In this document: positions 1 to 7,772 of the stretch, one piece after another | Layout: every line of letters starts with the position of its first letter | How positions within the stretch are numbered: the first letter of the stretch is position 1 | DNA from: Anaerolineaceae bacterium | GTDB lineage: Bacteria; Chloroflexota; Anaerolineae; Aggregatilineales; Phototrophicaceae | Reading direction: 5' to 3' | DNA: 64,000 nt | NCBI GenBank assembly: GCA_002702065.1 | Contig: NZXX01000010.1 | Span: forward strand, 97,342 to 161,341 | The notes under the pieces: generated by a model | Databases searched by the model: none | Told to the model about the DNA's origin: nothing | What the model saw: only the letters and a program-made list of their open reading frames with translations | Translations under genes and position numbers: made by a program

Positions 1-2
1 CA

Positions 3-596
3 AAAGATTATTTCAGCGATCCCAACACCATCGAAGGTATGCGGTTTCTCGATTTGCTGTTCAAGCAGACAGTCACATTCCAGAAGGAACTTCTCGAAGA
101 ACATATGGCAAAAAAGGCGGGCATCGCGGCGCTGATCGGGCTCGTGGAAGAAAGATCGCTTGATGAAGATCCATCCCTGGATGAATGGCGTGCGTTCCAG
201 CGCCGTACGGAAGGCGTCATGGAGGTGATCGACTCGTATAACCGGCGGTTGGAGACGATCTCGAAAAACCTCGTGGGTGCGCTGGAGTTTGAGCCACTGG
301 CCGAAAAAAAGATCCAGGCGGCTCAACGATTGCTGGCAATTTTCGAAAATACAGGCGGCTTGTTATTTCTCTTTTACGGCGTTGGGATGCCGCTAGAAGA
401 TGTTACAGAGTTATATGGTTTACTCCATTCGTCGATTGCACGCCATCAACAAACCTTTGCCAATCTGCGCCAGCTCGCATCTGTAGTCGACCGGTTAAAG
501 TCTGACCTCGAGACGATGGACGAAGAGCTTGACTATATTTACAAAGCCAATGCCTACTATTTTGTCAACAAATACGAAGCGCCCAGCCCCGAATAG
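3..596 (+). CDS. Hypothetical helical protein, 5' end outside window
   Basis: The frame is open from the left edge of the window (KDYFSDPNTIEG precedes the first Met at 39), so the gene very probably starts upstream. What remains is about 198 residues, mostly charged and helix-forming, with no signal peptide or clear membrane segment. The stretches around ERRTEG/VIDSYNRR and LKSDLETMDEELDYIY look coiled-coil-like. I do not recognise a family and see no catalytic motif. The stop at 594-596 is followed by about 85 bases without a gene, then the convergent PCYCGC gene on the minus strand. A cytoplasmic structural or regulatory role is possible but not shown. Confidence 0.6.
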   Translation, partial: KDYFSDPNTIEGMRFLDLLFKQTVTFQKELLEEHMAKKAGIAALIGLVEERSLDEDPSLDEWRAFQRRTEGVMEVIDSYNRRLETISKNLVGALEFEPLAEKKIQAAQRLLAIFENTGGLLFLFYGVGMPLEDVTELYGLLHSSIARHQQTFANLRQLASVVDRLKSDLETMDEELDYIYKANAYYFVNKYEAPSPE

Positions 597-682
597 GGTG
601 GACCAGGCGCTGTGTCACTGACAATATTGCCCGAAGCTACTAGGTCTCAGGTGATCGTGGTTACATCATTCACTACGCTGTA

Positions 683-1162
683 CTACACCGCGTCCTCGGT
701 GGATGGGCCGCGCGCGCTATAAGTCTCGACAATGAACGGATAGATCGTGTCGAGGTTGTGGCCTTCTGACCAGCGTTTCATGGCATCGAGCGTAATCTCC
801 ACGCAGATACCACAGCCAACCGCATGATTATCGAAGACGGTGACAGCCTCGCTTCTTGGCTTGCGCAGGTAACAATCCAGGTTGTTTTCATGCCCCATGT
901 AAACACAACCGCAGTAGCAGGGCAGTTCGTGCAGCAGATGATGATTCGATTCTTCGGCGGCAAACCGGTAGGCAAGCTGGGCGTCGTGATGCGCCGTCTG
1001 AACAAAATCCGGCATGGCTGCCAGGGGTGCCAATTGAATCTGCCGAACGGACGCGCTGGTCTGATGAAACACGAACGCAGCGGCGAGTACGGCGATGATA
1101 GGCAGGCTGAACACCAGCAGGCTTTGTCCGGGCAGTGTTTTCAGCGGATTGATTTTGATCAT
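683..1162 (-). CDS. PCYCGC-motif protein, membrane-anchored
   Basis: This is a 159-residue protein. An N-terminal hydrophobic segment (about residues 13-32) looks like a signal anchor, so the rest should lie outside the membrane. The diagnostic motif is ELPCYCGCVYMGHE near residue 80, followed by further cysteines (LDCYL and GCGICVE). This matches the PCYCGC-motif family of unknown function (PF13798-type) known mainly from Firmicutes and Chloroflexota. The cysteine and histidine pattern suggests metal binding or thiol redox chemistry, but no reaction is established. It starts 6 bp after the stop of the DUF1573-like gene on the same strand, so the two are very probably co-transcribed and may act together at the cell surface. 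Confidence 0.8.
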   Translation of the reverse strand: MIKINPLKTLPGQSLLVFSLPIIAVLAAAFVFHQTSASVRQIQLAPLAAMPDFVQTAHHDAQLAYRFAAEESNHHLLHELPCYCGCVYMGHENNLDCYLRKPRSEAVTVFDNHAVGCGICVEITLDAMKRWSEGHNLDTIYPFIVETYSARGPSTEDAV

Positions 1163-1168
1163 GTCAGG

Positions 1169-1660
1169 CTATATCCAGTTCGATAGAATTACCAGTTCCT
1201 TGTAGGGTTCCTGCGGGTCATTGGTGCGGACATGGACCCGGAAATCATGCGGGCCACCCATGCCTTCGTGCATGGTGAACTGCACGGTGATGGTCGCCTC
1301 GCCGCCGGGAGCAACGCGGGTGCTGCTGACGATGGCGCGGGGTGGGCAGCAGCCTTCCCGCACCTCGATGACGGGTTCTTCGAGAAAGTGTAGGGTCTGG
1401 TCACCGACGTTGGAGACATGGAAAACGGCTTCAACCATCTGGCTGATGGGAACGTCGCCAAAATCAACCTGCTCCTGCGCAAACGCGACACGCGGTGCGC
1501 CGACAACTTCGGGTGTGTAGTCGGTTGGCGCGCCGGATAGCAGCAGCATGGCCGCACCACCCACAATCAGGAGTGCGATGAAGGTAATAATCAGGCGCTG
1601 CTGGTTGCGACTGGAGGATTTTGTTCGGCTGGTATTGCGGTGTTTCTTCGGCTGCCCCAC
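1169..1660 (-). CDS. DUF1573-like membrane-anchored protein
   Basis: This is a 163-residue protein with a basic N terminus (QPKKHRNTSRTKSSSRNQQR), one membrane segment (about residues 24-43), then an immunoglobulin-like beta domain. The pattern VDFGDVPISQMVEAVFHVSN, then a CC pair in REGCCPPRAIV and PGGEATITVQF, is typical of DUF1573, a domain of periplasmic or surface proteins of unknown function. The GTG start at 1660 is chosen because AAGGA lies 8 bases upstream. It precedes the PCYCGC gene in a tight operon. The CC pair beside a cysteine-rich partner suggests a shared thiol or metal role (inference). Confidence 0.75.
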   Translation of the reverse strand: MGQPKKHRNTSRTKSSSRNQQRLIITFIALLIVGGAAMLLLSGAPTDYTPEVVGAPRVAFAQEQVDFGDVPISQMVEAVFHVSNVGDQTLHFLEEPVIEVREGCCPPRAIVSSTRVAPGGEATITVQFTMHEGMGGPHDFRVHVRTNDPQEPYKELVILSNWI

Positions 1661-1786
1661 GTGTCATTCCTTTGGCGTACTTTGCGGATGAGCTCAGTTT
1701 ACGGGAAGTGCATGGGGTCCGTCATCGTGATTCGTCGTATTTTGCCGGTGACAAATTTCCTTGTTGGCTGCTGCGGCAGGCTGTGG

Positions 1787-2590
1787 TTATGGGTACGCGA
1801 GCGCGATGGATTGCACCAGTGCATCGAGGGTGTGCAGCGGCGGGTTGAATGCGTCATCCGGCATATGGCTGATCTGCTCGAAGGTGGCTGCCAAGTATTC
1901 GCCATAATTGACGGCGAAGGAATCCCAGTCGACATCGCTGGTGTCGATGGCTTCCGGCAGGACGCCGGTTTTGACAGGCAGCATGACCGCTACATACTGA
2001 TCGCCATCAGTGCTTTGGGTCAGCCCCTGGAACGTGTAAAAAAGCTGCCGGTCGCTGATGAAGTCTGCATCCTGCGCATAGAGGGTCAGGTAGCGGATGC
2101 CATTATCCAGGTAGCGGGCATGTGAGCGCAAAATCTGGGCGGAATTCAGCCAGGGCAAAAAGGGTAGATGCTGGTTCGCGCTGGTGACGGACGCGCCAAC
2201 ATAGACATTGAGGTCGGGCCGTTCATGCAGCAGGGTGGCAAGCGTGGCACTTTCTTCGGCAAACGCGTAACCAAACGTGTCAATCGCAGCTGTAGGGTAG
2301 AGGTGGATTTGCGGCGTTTGCAGGGGGTAGGGCAGTTGGTAGGCGCTGCCATCCATGTAACCGAGCAGGCTGATGCGGATGTGCTCCGGGTAGGTTTCGG
2401 CAAACATCATGTCTTCAATAAAGGGAATCGCTTCCAGCGGCTCGATCTGAAGCCCGGTCGCCAGCCACGCCGGATAGGAAAAACGCACCTTATCGTACTG
2501 GACCGTGTGGGGGGCATCCTGCGCCATCACAGGTGAACCGGCAATAGCAATCATCAGTGCCGTAGCGACCATCATACGCTTGAATCTCAT
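1787..2590 (-). CDS. Secreted protein of unknown function
   Basis: This is a 267-residue protein with a clear Sec signal peptide (RFKRMMVATALMIAIAGSPVMAQ, cleavage likely after AQ). The mature part has no further membrane segment. It contains many aromatic and acidic residues, and begins VQYDKVRFSYPAWLATGLQIE, a style reminiscent of secreted lipid- or surface-binding proteins, but I do not recognise a family or active site. The ATG at 2590 has AGAGAGG six bases upstream. It is a single gene, separated by about 125 bases from the DUF1573 gene downstream and by a repeat-bearing spacer upstream. Confidence 0.65.
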   Translation of the reverse strand: MRFKRMMVATALMIAIAGSPVMAQDAPHTVQYDKVRFSYPAWLATGLQIEPLEAIPFIEDMMFAETYPEHIRISLLGYMDGSAYQLPYPLQTPQIHLYPTAAIDTFGYAFAEESATLATLLHERPDLNVYVGASVTSANQHLPFLPWLNSAQILRSHARYLDNGIRYLTLYAQDADFISDRQLFYTFQGLTQSTDGDQYVAVMLPVKTGVLPEAIDTSDVDWDSFAVNYGEYLAATFEQISHMPDDAFNPPLHTLDALVQSIALAYP

Positions 2591-2632
2591 GTTGGCCTCT
2601 CTGGGAATGAAAAGATGTGAATCCTGTGCCTT

Positions 2633-2665
2633 TAGTCGAAAGTTTTCAGTCTACAGTCATCAGTG
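2633..2665. repeat. TCAGT-rich short dispersed repeat, copy 1
   Basis: The stretch TAGTCGAAAGTTTTCAGTC followed by CAGTCATCAGTGA contains several TCAGT/CAGT units. 17 of 19 bases of its first part match the stretch at 55535-55553. Both copies lie between genes and both sit 20-45 bp before a GC-rich palindrome. Confidence 0.55.
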
Positions 2666-2683
2666 AAACAAATCGTACAATCA

Positions 2684-2735
2684 TAGGGGCGGGCCAGTGT
2701 GCCCGTCCTGGGCCGACACGCAGATCGGCCCCTAC
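2684..2735. repeat. TAGGGGC-ended dispersed repeat, copy A
   Basis: This intergenic element starts TAGGGGC and ends GGCCCCTAC, so its ends are inverted repeats. The internal GGGCC/GGCC blocks can also pair. Bases 2691-2719 are identical over 29 nt to 63159-63187, and the flanks TCGTACA and GATCGGCCCCTAC are shared as well. It contains no ORF and behaves like a short non-autonomous or REP-like dispersed element. Confidence 0.8.
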
Positions 2736-2856
2736 GAAAGATCAGGAACTATCGACTGCTCACTGAGTATAGAGCTGTGATCCCGCTGATTCTGGACGGC
2801 GGATTGACGCTTGCTCCATCGCTGATCGACGAATGCTATGCTGCTGCGGCTGCTGT

Positions 2857-3405
2857 TTATAGATTTGGACCGGAGCCTGTTTCGATTTGTTCCAGCAGGG
2901 CGATGAGTTCCGCCGGGGTTTTAATCGTGTACTGGGGCACTTCGGTGTCGTCTACCGGGATTTTGTGGCGGCGCGGCGACCAGTCCAGCCAGACGCTGAT
3001 GAGGCCGAGCGCGTTCGCGCCTTTGATGTCGCGCCCCAGATGATTGCCGACCATCACCACCCGGCCATAATCGGCTTCGGCAATGCCCAGCCCATCGAGC
3101 GCCCGGCGGAACATGCGGGCATCCGGTTTATCCACGCCGACTTCGCCGGAGATTGCGTGCGTGTCGAACAGGTCGAACAGGCTGTAATGCCCCAGCACAT
3201 TGTGAAATGTCCCCGCCGGACCATCGGCCACCAGCGCCAGCGGATAGCCGCGCTGCTTCAGATCTCGCACCATCTGTGCCGCACCGGGGATCAGGTCCGC
3301 TGTCTGGACCACCGCGTTGGCATCCTTGATTTCCGTGCCTTCATCGACCAGCGTATCACCGCTGTCGAGGCACACCGCCAGTATACGTCGATTGTGTGAG
3401 ACCAT
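2857..3405 (-). CDS. HAD-superfamily hydrolase-like protein
   Basis: This is a 182-residue protein covering a compact HAD core. Motif I is CLDSGDTLVD, with the nucleophile Asp at residue 14. The usual second Asp (D+2) is Gly here, and the next residue is Asp. A motif II-type hydrophobic strand ending in VADGPAG, the motif III lysine in GVDKPDARMF, and a motif IV region VVMVGNHLGRDIKGA follow. The family dephosphorylates or dehalogenates small molecules. Loss of the D+2 acid is seen in dehalogenase-like and some non-phosphatase members, so the substrate and even the reaction are open. The ATG at 3405 has GAGG eight bases upstream. It is divergent from the sulfatase gene. Confidence 0.78.
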   Translation of the reverse strand: MVSHNRRILAVCLDSGDTLVDEGTEIKDANAVVQTADLIPGAAQMVRDLKQRGYPLALVADGPAGTFHNVLGHYSLFDLFDTHAISGEVGVDKPDARMFRRALDGLGIAEADYGRVVMVGNHLGRDIKGANALGLISVWLDWSPRRHKIPVDDTEVPQYTIKTPAELIALLEQIETGSGPNL

Positions 3406-3480
3406 TGTTTTTTCCTCGCTGGCACATTTGACCGCTATCAGTCACAATTGGCTTAAAATTCTAAAGCAAGAGGAATTTTC

Positions 3481-4953
3481 ATGAAAGCCATTATGGTGAT
3501 GTTCGATACGCTCAACCGGCACATGCTGCCGCCCTATGGCAGCGACTGGACGCATGCGCCCAATTTTGCGCGGTTGGCAGAGCGCACCGTCACATTCGAT
3601 AAATGTTATGTGGGCAGCATGCCCTGTATGCCTGCCCGGCGCGAACTGCACACGGGGCGCTACAACTTCCTGCATCGCAGCTGGGGGCCGATCGAACCAT
3701 TTGACGACTCCATGCCGCAAATCCTGCGCGAGAACGGCGTCTATACACACCTCGCAACGGATCACCAGCACTACTTTGAAGATGGCGGCGAGACCTATCA
3801 CACGCGCTATTCGTCGTGGCATTTCTCGCGCGGGCAGGAAGGCGACGCCTGGAAGGGCCATGTGGCGGACCCGGAGATTCCGGAATCGATTGGCAAACGT
3901 GGCAATCAGGACATCTGGCGGCAGGACTGGGTGAACCGCCAATACCTCAAGGAAGAATCTGTACAGCCACAGGCGCAGACATTTGCGGCGGGCGAGGAGT
4001 TTATCCGCACCAATCACGAGCAGGACAACTGGTTTTTGCAGATCGAAACCTTTGACCCGCACGAGCCGTTTTTCACGCAGCAGCACTACAAAGACCTGTA
4101 CCCCCACGAATACAACGGGCCGCACTTCGACTGGCCGGATTACAAAAAGGTCGATGAAACGCCGGAACAGGTGCAGCATCTGCGTTACCAGTACGCCGCG
4201 CTGCTGAGTATGTGCGATCATTACATGGGCAAAGTCATCGACCTGATGGACGAGCTGAACCTGTGGGATGATACCATGCTCATCGTCTGCACCGATCATG
4301 GGTTTATGCTGAGCGAACATGACTGGTGGGCGAAGAATCTGCCGCCGTTCTATGAGGAAATTTCGCATACGCCGTTGTTTATCTGGGACCCGCGCAGCCA
4401 GCGCAAGGGCGAACGCTGTGACGCGCTGGTGCAGATGATCGACATGCCGGCGACGCTGCTTGAATATTTTGAGGTGGAACGCCCCGCCGATATGCAGGGT
4501 CAGCCTCTGCGGGAGGCCATCGCCAGTAACCAACCGGTGCGCGAAGCCGCGATCTTCGGGCAGCATGGCGCCCACATTAACATCACGGATGGCCGCTACG
4601 TCTATATGCTGGCCCCCGCCGCCCCGGATAACACGCCGCTGTTCAACTACACCCTCATGCCGACGCACCTGCGCCGCCGCTTTGGCATTAAAGAACTGCG
4701 CCGCGCCGAACTGGCCGAGCCGTTTGAATTCACCAAAGGCTGCCCGGTGCTGCGCATCCCCGGCAGAAGCTGGGGTGGGTCGCATAATTTCGAGACGCTG
4801 CTGTTCGATGTCGAGAACGACCCGCAGCAGGCGAATCCGCTTCAGGATGTCGAAGTCGAGTCGCGACTGAAGCAGCAGATGATTCGCATTATGGAAGCCA
4901 ACGACGCCCCGGCGGAGCAGTATGAGCGCATGGGGCTGGCATTACCGGTTTAA
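3481..4953 (+). CDS. Sulfatase (arylsulfatase/heparan N-sulfatase type)
   Basis: This is a 490-residue enzyme of the alkaline-phosphatase-like superfamily that hydrolyses sulfate esters or sulfamates. The N terminus carries the metal Asp in VMFDTLNRHML. The sulfatase signature PCMPARRELHTGR has the Cys (residue 49) that must be converted to formylglycine. IETFDPHEPFF and CTDHGFMLSEHDWW (D272, H273) supply further metal and sulfate ligands. There is no signal peptide, so the enzyme is probably cytoplasmic and would act on imported fragments. No formylglycine-generating enzyme gene is in the window. AAGAGGAA precedes the ATG and a strong terminator follows the stop, so it is monocistronic. A sulfated-polysaccharide substrate is inference. 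Confidence 0.9.
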   Translation: MKAIMVMFDTLNRHMLPPYGSDWTHAPNFARLAERTVTFDKCYVGSMPCMPARRELHTGRYNFLHRSWGPIEPFDDSMPQILRENGVYTHLATDHQHYFEDGGETYHTRYSSWHFSRGQEGDAWKGHVADPEIPESIGKRGNQDIWRQDWVNRQYLKEESVQPQAQTFAAGEEFIRTNHEQDNWFLQIETFDPHEPFFTQQHYKDLYPHEYNGPHFDWPDYKKVDETPEQVQHLRYQYAALLSMCDHYMGKVIDLMDELNLWDDTMLIVCTDHGFMLSEHDWWAKNLPPFYEEISHTPLFIWDPRSQRKGERCDALVQMIDMPATLLEYFEVERPADMQGQPLREAIASNQPVREAAIFGQHGAHINITDGRYVYMLAPAAPDNTPLFNYTLMPTHLRRRFGIKELRRAELAEPFEFTKGCPVLRIPGRSWGGSHNFETLLFDVENDPQQANPLQDVEVESRLKQQMIRIMEANDAPAEQYERMGLALPV

Positions 4954-4978
4954 TCAGACGTCGATTACAGGATATGGA

Positions 4979-5010
4979 AGGGCACCCAACATGGCGGTGC
5001 CCTTTTTTTT
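4979..5010 (+). terminator. Rho-independent terminator after the sulfatase gene
   Basis: A stem of AGGGCACC (4979-4986) and GGTGCCCT (4996-5003), with a 9-nt loop, is followed by eight T. It sits 26 bases after the sulfatase stop and between convergent genes. Confidence 0.9.
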
Positions 5011-5016
5011 CTTGCT

Positions 5017-5946
5017 TTAACGATAGCCGGTTGGGTCAGCGGGTTTACCAGCTTCGCGCACTTCCTCGATATACCGCCAGCAATCGGGCTGTGAACCGTC
5101 GAGATCGGTAAAGCCATAAACCTGTGCCAGCTGTCCGCTCGACAGTGACTGGCCGTTCCAGCGCGCAACCTGCGGGTCGGCGGCCAGATGCGCAACCGCC
5201 CGCCCGACAAAATGTGGTGTTTCCGAGATGATAAAGTGCGGGTCCTGGGTGGTGGCGTCGCGCCAGTTCGCTTCTGTCACACCAAAATGGCCCAGCATAA
5301 TTTCGGACCGGATCCAGCCGGGTGTCAGCGACACGGCTGTACATTGATACGGCTTCAGTTCCTGTGCCTGCGACCAGCCGAGACGGTTCACGCTGGTTTT
5401 GGCAAGGTCGTAAAACGTGGACAGGCGATAGTGCGTCCGGTTGTAGGCTTCGGTGCCATCGGTCACTTCGACCAGTAAACCGCCGGGCTGCCGGATGAGC
5501 AGCGGCAGGGCGAAATGGCTGGTGATGAGGTGCGTGTCGATTGCCAGCCGCAGCATGCGTAAACCGTTTTCGAGCGAGTGTTCCCAGACAGGCGTTTCCC
5601 ACTGTGCCAGGAATTCCCCGCCCCAGATATCGTTGACCAGAATGTCGAGCTGCCCCTGTTCGTTGTCGATGCGCTGGACCAGCGTTTCGACCTGTGCCGG
5701 TTCGAGGTGGTCGGTGGGAACCGCTATCCCCTGACCACCGGCGGCTGTGACCAGATCGGCGGTATCCTCGATGGTTTCGGCCAGGTTATATTCCGAACGC
5801 TGCTGTCGCGTGCTGCGCCCGGTAACGTAGACGGTCGCGCCTGCTGCGCCGAGTTCAACCGCGATACCCCGCCCGGCGCCACGTGTCGCCCCTGCCACCA
5901 GCGCGACCTTGCCCCTGAGTCTTTCCGAAGCCGGTTTGTCAGTCAC
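5017..5946 (-). CDS. Short-chain dehydrogenase/reductase (SDR)
   Basis: This is a 309-residue SDR. The NAD(P)-binding Rossmann motif is GATRGAGRGIA near residue 18. The usual NNAG is replaced by VNDIWGGE. The catalytic Tyr and Lys are in STFYDLAKTSVNR. The strand that normally brings the catalytic Ser reads VEVTDGTEAY, so that residue is unclear. The length and the W-rich active-site region resemble the DHRS1-like SDR subgroup. It starts with GTG at 5946 preceded by AGGGGG. It probably oxidises or reduces a small alcohol or ketone; the substrate is unknown. It is convergent with the sulfatase gene. Confidence 0.85.
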   Translation of the reverse strand: MTDKPASERLRGKVALVAGATRGAGRGIAVELGAAGATVYVTGRSTRQQRSEYNLAETIEDTADLVTAAGGQGIAVPTDHLEPAQVETLVQRIDNEQGQLDILVNDIWGGEFLAQWETPVWEHSLENGLRMLRLAIDTHLITSHFALPLLIRQPGGLLVEVTDGTEAYNRTHYRLSTFYDLAKTSVNRLGWSQAQELKPYQCTAVSLTPGWIRSEIMLGHFGVTEANWRDATTQDPHFIISETPHFVGRAVAHLAADPQVARWNGQSLSSGQLAQVYGFTDLDGSQPDCWRYIEEVREAGKPADPTGYR

Positions 5947-6020
5947 CGTTTAACCCCCTGTTCTGCGAATGTCGGAATCCGGGATTCTAACTGAAACTGC
6001 CGGATTTTCACGGGTGATTA

Positions 6021-7601
6021 TTAGCCAGATGGTGCCTCATCTTCCTGGGTGACCAGCCTGTTTTCGACGGTGATGGCAGCCAGCACCGCGCTGATGAATG
6101 ACATCGCGGCGGCGATATAAAGCAGCAGGCGGAAGGTATCCACAAACGAGAGTCGGATCGCGGAACCGACCGAGTCTGTCAGTGTGGCGGGGATCGAATC
6201 GGGCACACGGGCATCGCCCAGCTTCAGTGCTTCGGTTTCCAGCGCGGCCCGGTTTTCGCTGGAAAGGTCCAGTTCGCTGGTGCGCAGGTCAACAGCGGAG
6301 GTAAACGACACCAGCGCCACCGCGCCCATGATGGCCGTTGCCAGCACCTGTGCCGACCGTGTGACGGCATTGTTCACGCCGGACGCCACCCCAGAGCGCG
6401 ATGATGACACCGACCCCATAACGGTGGTGGTCAGCGGGGCGACAGTCACGCCCATGCCCACGCCGATGATGACCACACCGGGGAAGTACGTCGCCCAATA
6501 ATCGGCAACGCCACCGGTCAGCCCCGGCAGGGACAATACGACGAAGCCGACGCCGACGATGGCCGGGCCAATGGTCAGCGGCAGACGTGGCCCGTAGCGG
6601 TCGACCAGTCCCCCGGCCCAGCGCGACAGCAGCGCCAGCATCACCGCGAACGGTGTAAAGGCCAGCCCGGCAATATCGGCGGGATAACCCTGTACCTGAA
6701 TGAGGTTGAGCGGGAAGAAGAACAGCGCGCCGGTCAGGGCGGCATACAGGAAAAATGTCATCAGGTTGGCCCCGCTGAAGGTGTGCGACTTGAACAGCCG
6801 CAGCGGAACCATCGGGTGCGGGCTGCGCGATTCGACCACGACGAAGCCGATTAACCCCACCACGCCAACCACAAAACTGGCGATCACCAGCGGGTTGGTG
6901 AAGGCAGATGCCGGGCCGATTCTGCCGGTTTCAATCGAGCCATACGTCAGCCCCGCCAGCCCGATCATGACCAGCAGCGCGCCGGGGATATCCAGTTCCG
7001 GCGATGCGGAATCATCCTTGTTTTCCGGTACGTGGCGCACCAGCGCATACAGGGCCAATGCCGCCAGTGGGATGTTGATGAAGAATACGGCCCGCCATAG
7101 ACCCGCGTTGGCGAGATAACCACCGAGGATGGGCCCGCCAATGGTCGTCACGGTGCTGAAGGTCGACCACCAGCCAACGGCCTTGCCGCGTTCGTCGGAG
7201 CGGAACAGGGCGGTAATAATGGCGAGGCTGCCGGGGATCATCAGCGCACCGCCGATGCCCTGCACGACGCGGGCCAGAATCAGAATGGTGGTGTTCGGGG
7301 CGAGGCCGCAAATAAACGAGGCGACGGCGAAGATCGAAATGCCAATCATGAAAACTCGCTTGCGTCCGAAGTGGTCGCCCAGCGATCCGCCGACGAGGAT
7401 CAGCGCTGCCAGCATTAGCAGATAGCCGTTGACGATCCAGAGCAGTTCCACGCCGGTTGCGTTCAGGTCCGCCTGTAGGGCAGGGAGGGCGACATTCAAC
7501 GCGCTGCCGTCGATAAAGGCCATACTCGATGCGAGGATGGTTGCAAACAACACCCAGCGACCTGTCGCATCGCCTGTGCTGACTGTATTGGCGGTCGTCA
7601 T
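6021..7601 (-). CDS. MFS transporter, DHA2 (EmrB/QacA) family, 14 TM
   Basis: This is a 526-residue integral membrane protein with about 14 predicted hydrophobic segments. Landmarks are FIDGSALNVALPALQADL in TM1, the MFS loop GGSLGDHFGRKRVFM (motif A), and motif C-like GIGGALMIPGSLAII. The extra two central helices identify the drug:proton antiporter-2 family, which exports drugs, dyes or lipophilic compounds using the proton gradient. There is no adjacent TetR-type regulator or EmrA adaptor gene. The SDR gene lies 74 bases downstream on the same strand, so the two may be read together. The substrate cannot be told from sequence. Confidence 0.9.
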   Translation of the reverse strand: MTTANTVSTGDATGRWVLFATILASSMAFIDGSALNVALPALQADLNATGVELLWIVNGYLLMLAALILVGGSLGDHFGRKRVFMIGISIFAVASFICGLAPNTTILILARVVQGIGGALMIPGSLAIITALFRSDERGKAVGWWSTFSTVTTIGGPILGGYLANAGLWRAVFFINIPLAALALYALVRHVPENKDDSASPELDIPGALLVMIGLAGLTYGSIETGRIGPASAFTNPLVIASFVVGVVGLIGFVVVESRSPHPMVPLRLFKSHTFSGANLMTFFLYAALTGALFFFPLNLIQVQGYPADIAGLAFTPFAVMLALLSRWAGGLVDRYGPRLPLTIGPAIVGVGFVVLSLPGLTGGVADYWATYFPGVVIIGVGMGVTVAPLTTTVMGSVSSSRSGVASGVNNAVTRSAQVLATAIMGAVALVSFTSAVDLRTSELDLSSENRAALETEALKLGDARVPDSIPATLTDSVGSAIRLSFVDTFRLLLYIAAAMSFISAVLAAITVENRLVTQEDEAPSG

Positions 7602-7772
7602 ACGCTGCCCCTTTCGCTATTCGGTTGATGTGATGGCTATCAATGCGGTCTGTTTCAGTCTATCAGCAAATCATGCAAAGCGCAGCGAATCCAAACCAGA
7701 CACATTGCTGCGTGCCTAAGCCCGATTATGATCGGTTTGTTTTGCATCGATGGTCGTCGTGATGCCGAATAA

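Noticed and set aside
2591..2856. Plus-strand ORF 2699-3043 in the spacer
   Set aside because: It begins in the dispersed repeat and runs antisense into the HAD gene, with no ribosome site or domain.
3442..4785. 447-codon minus-strand ORF opposite the sulfatase
   Set aside because: It is antisense to a clear sulfatase with intact motifs. Its composition (Arg, His, Val, Gln rich) is typical of the mirror frame of GC-rich codons.
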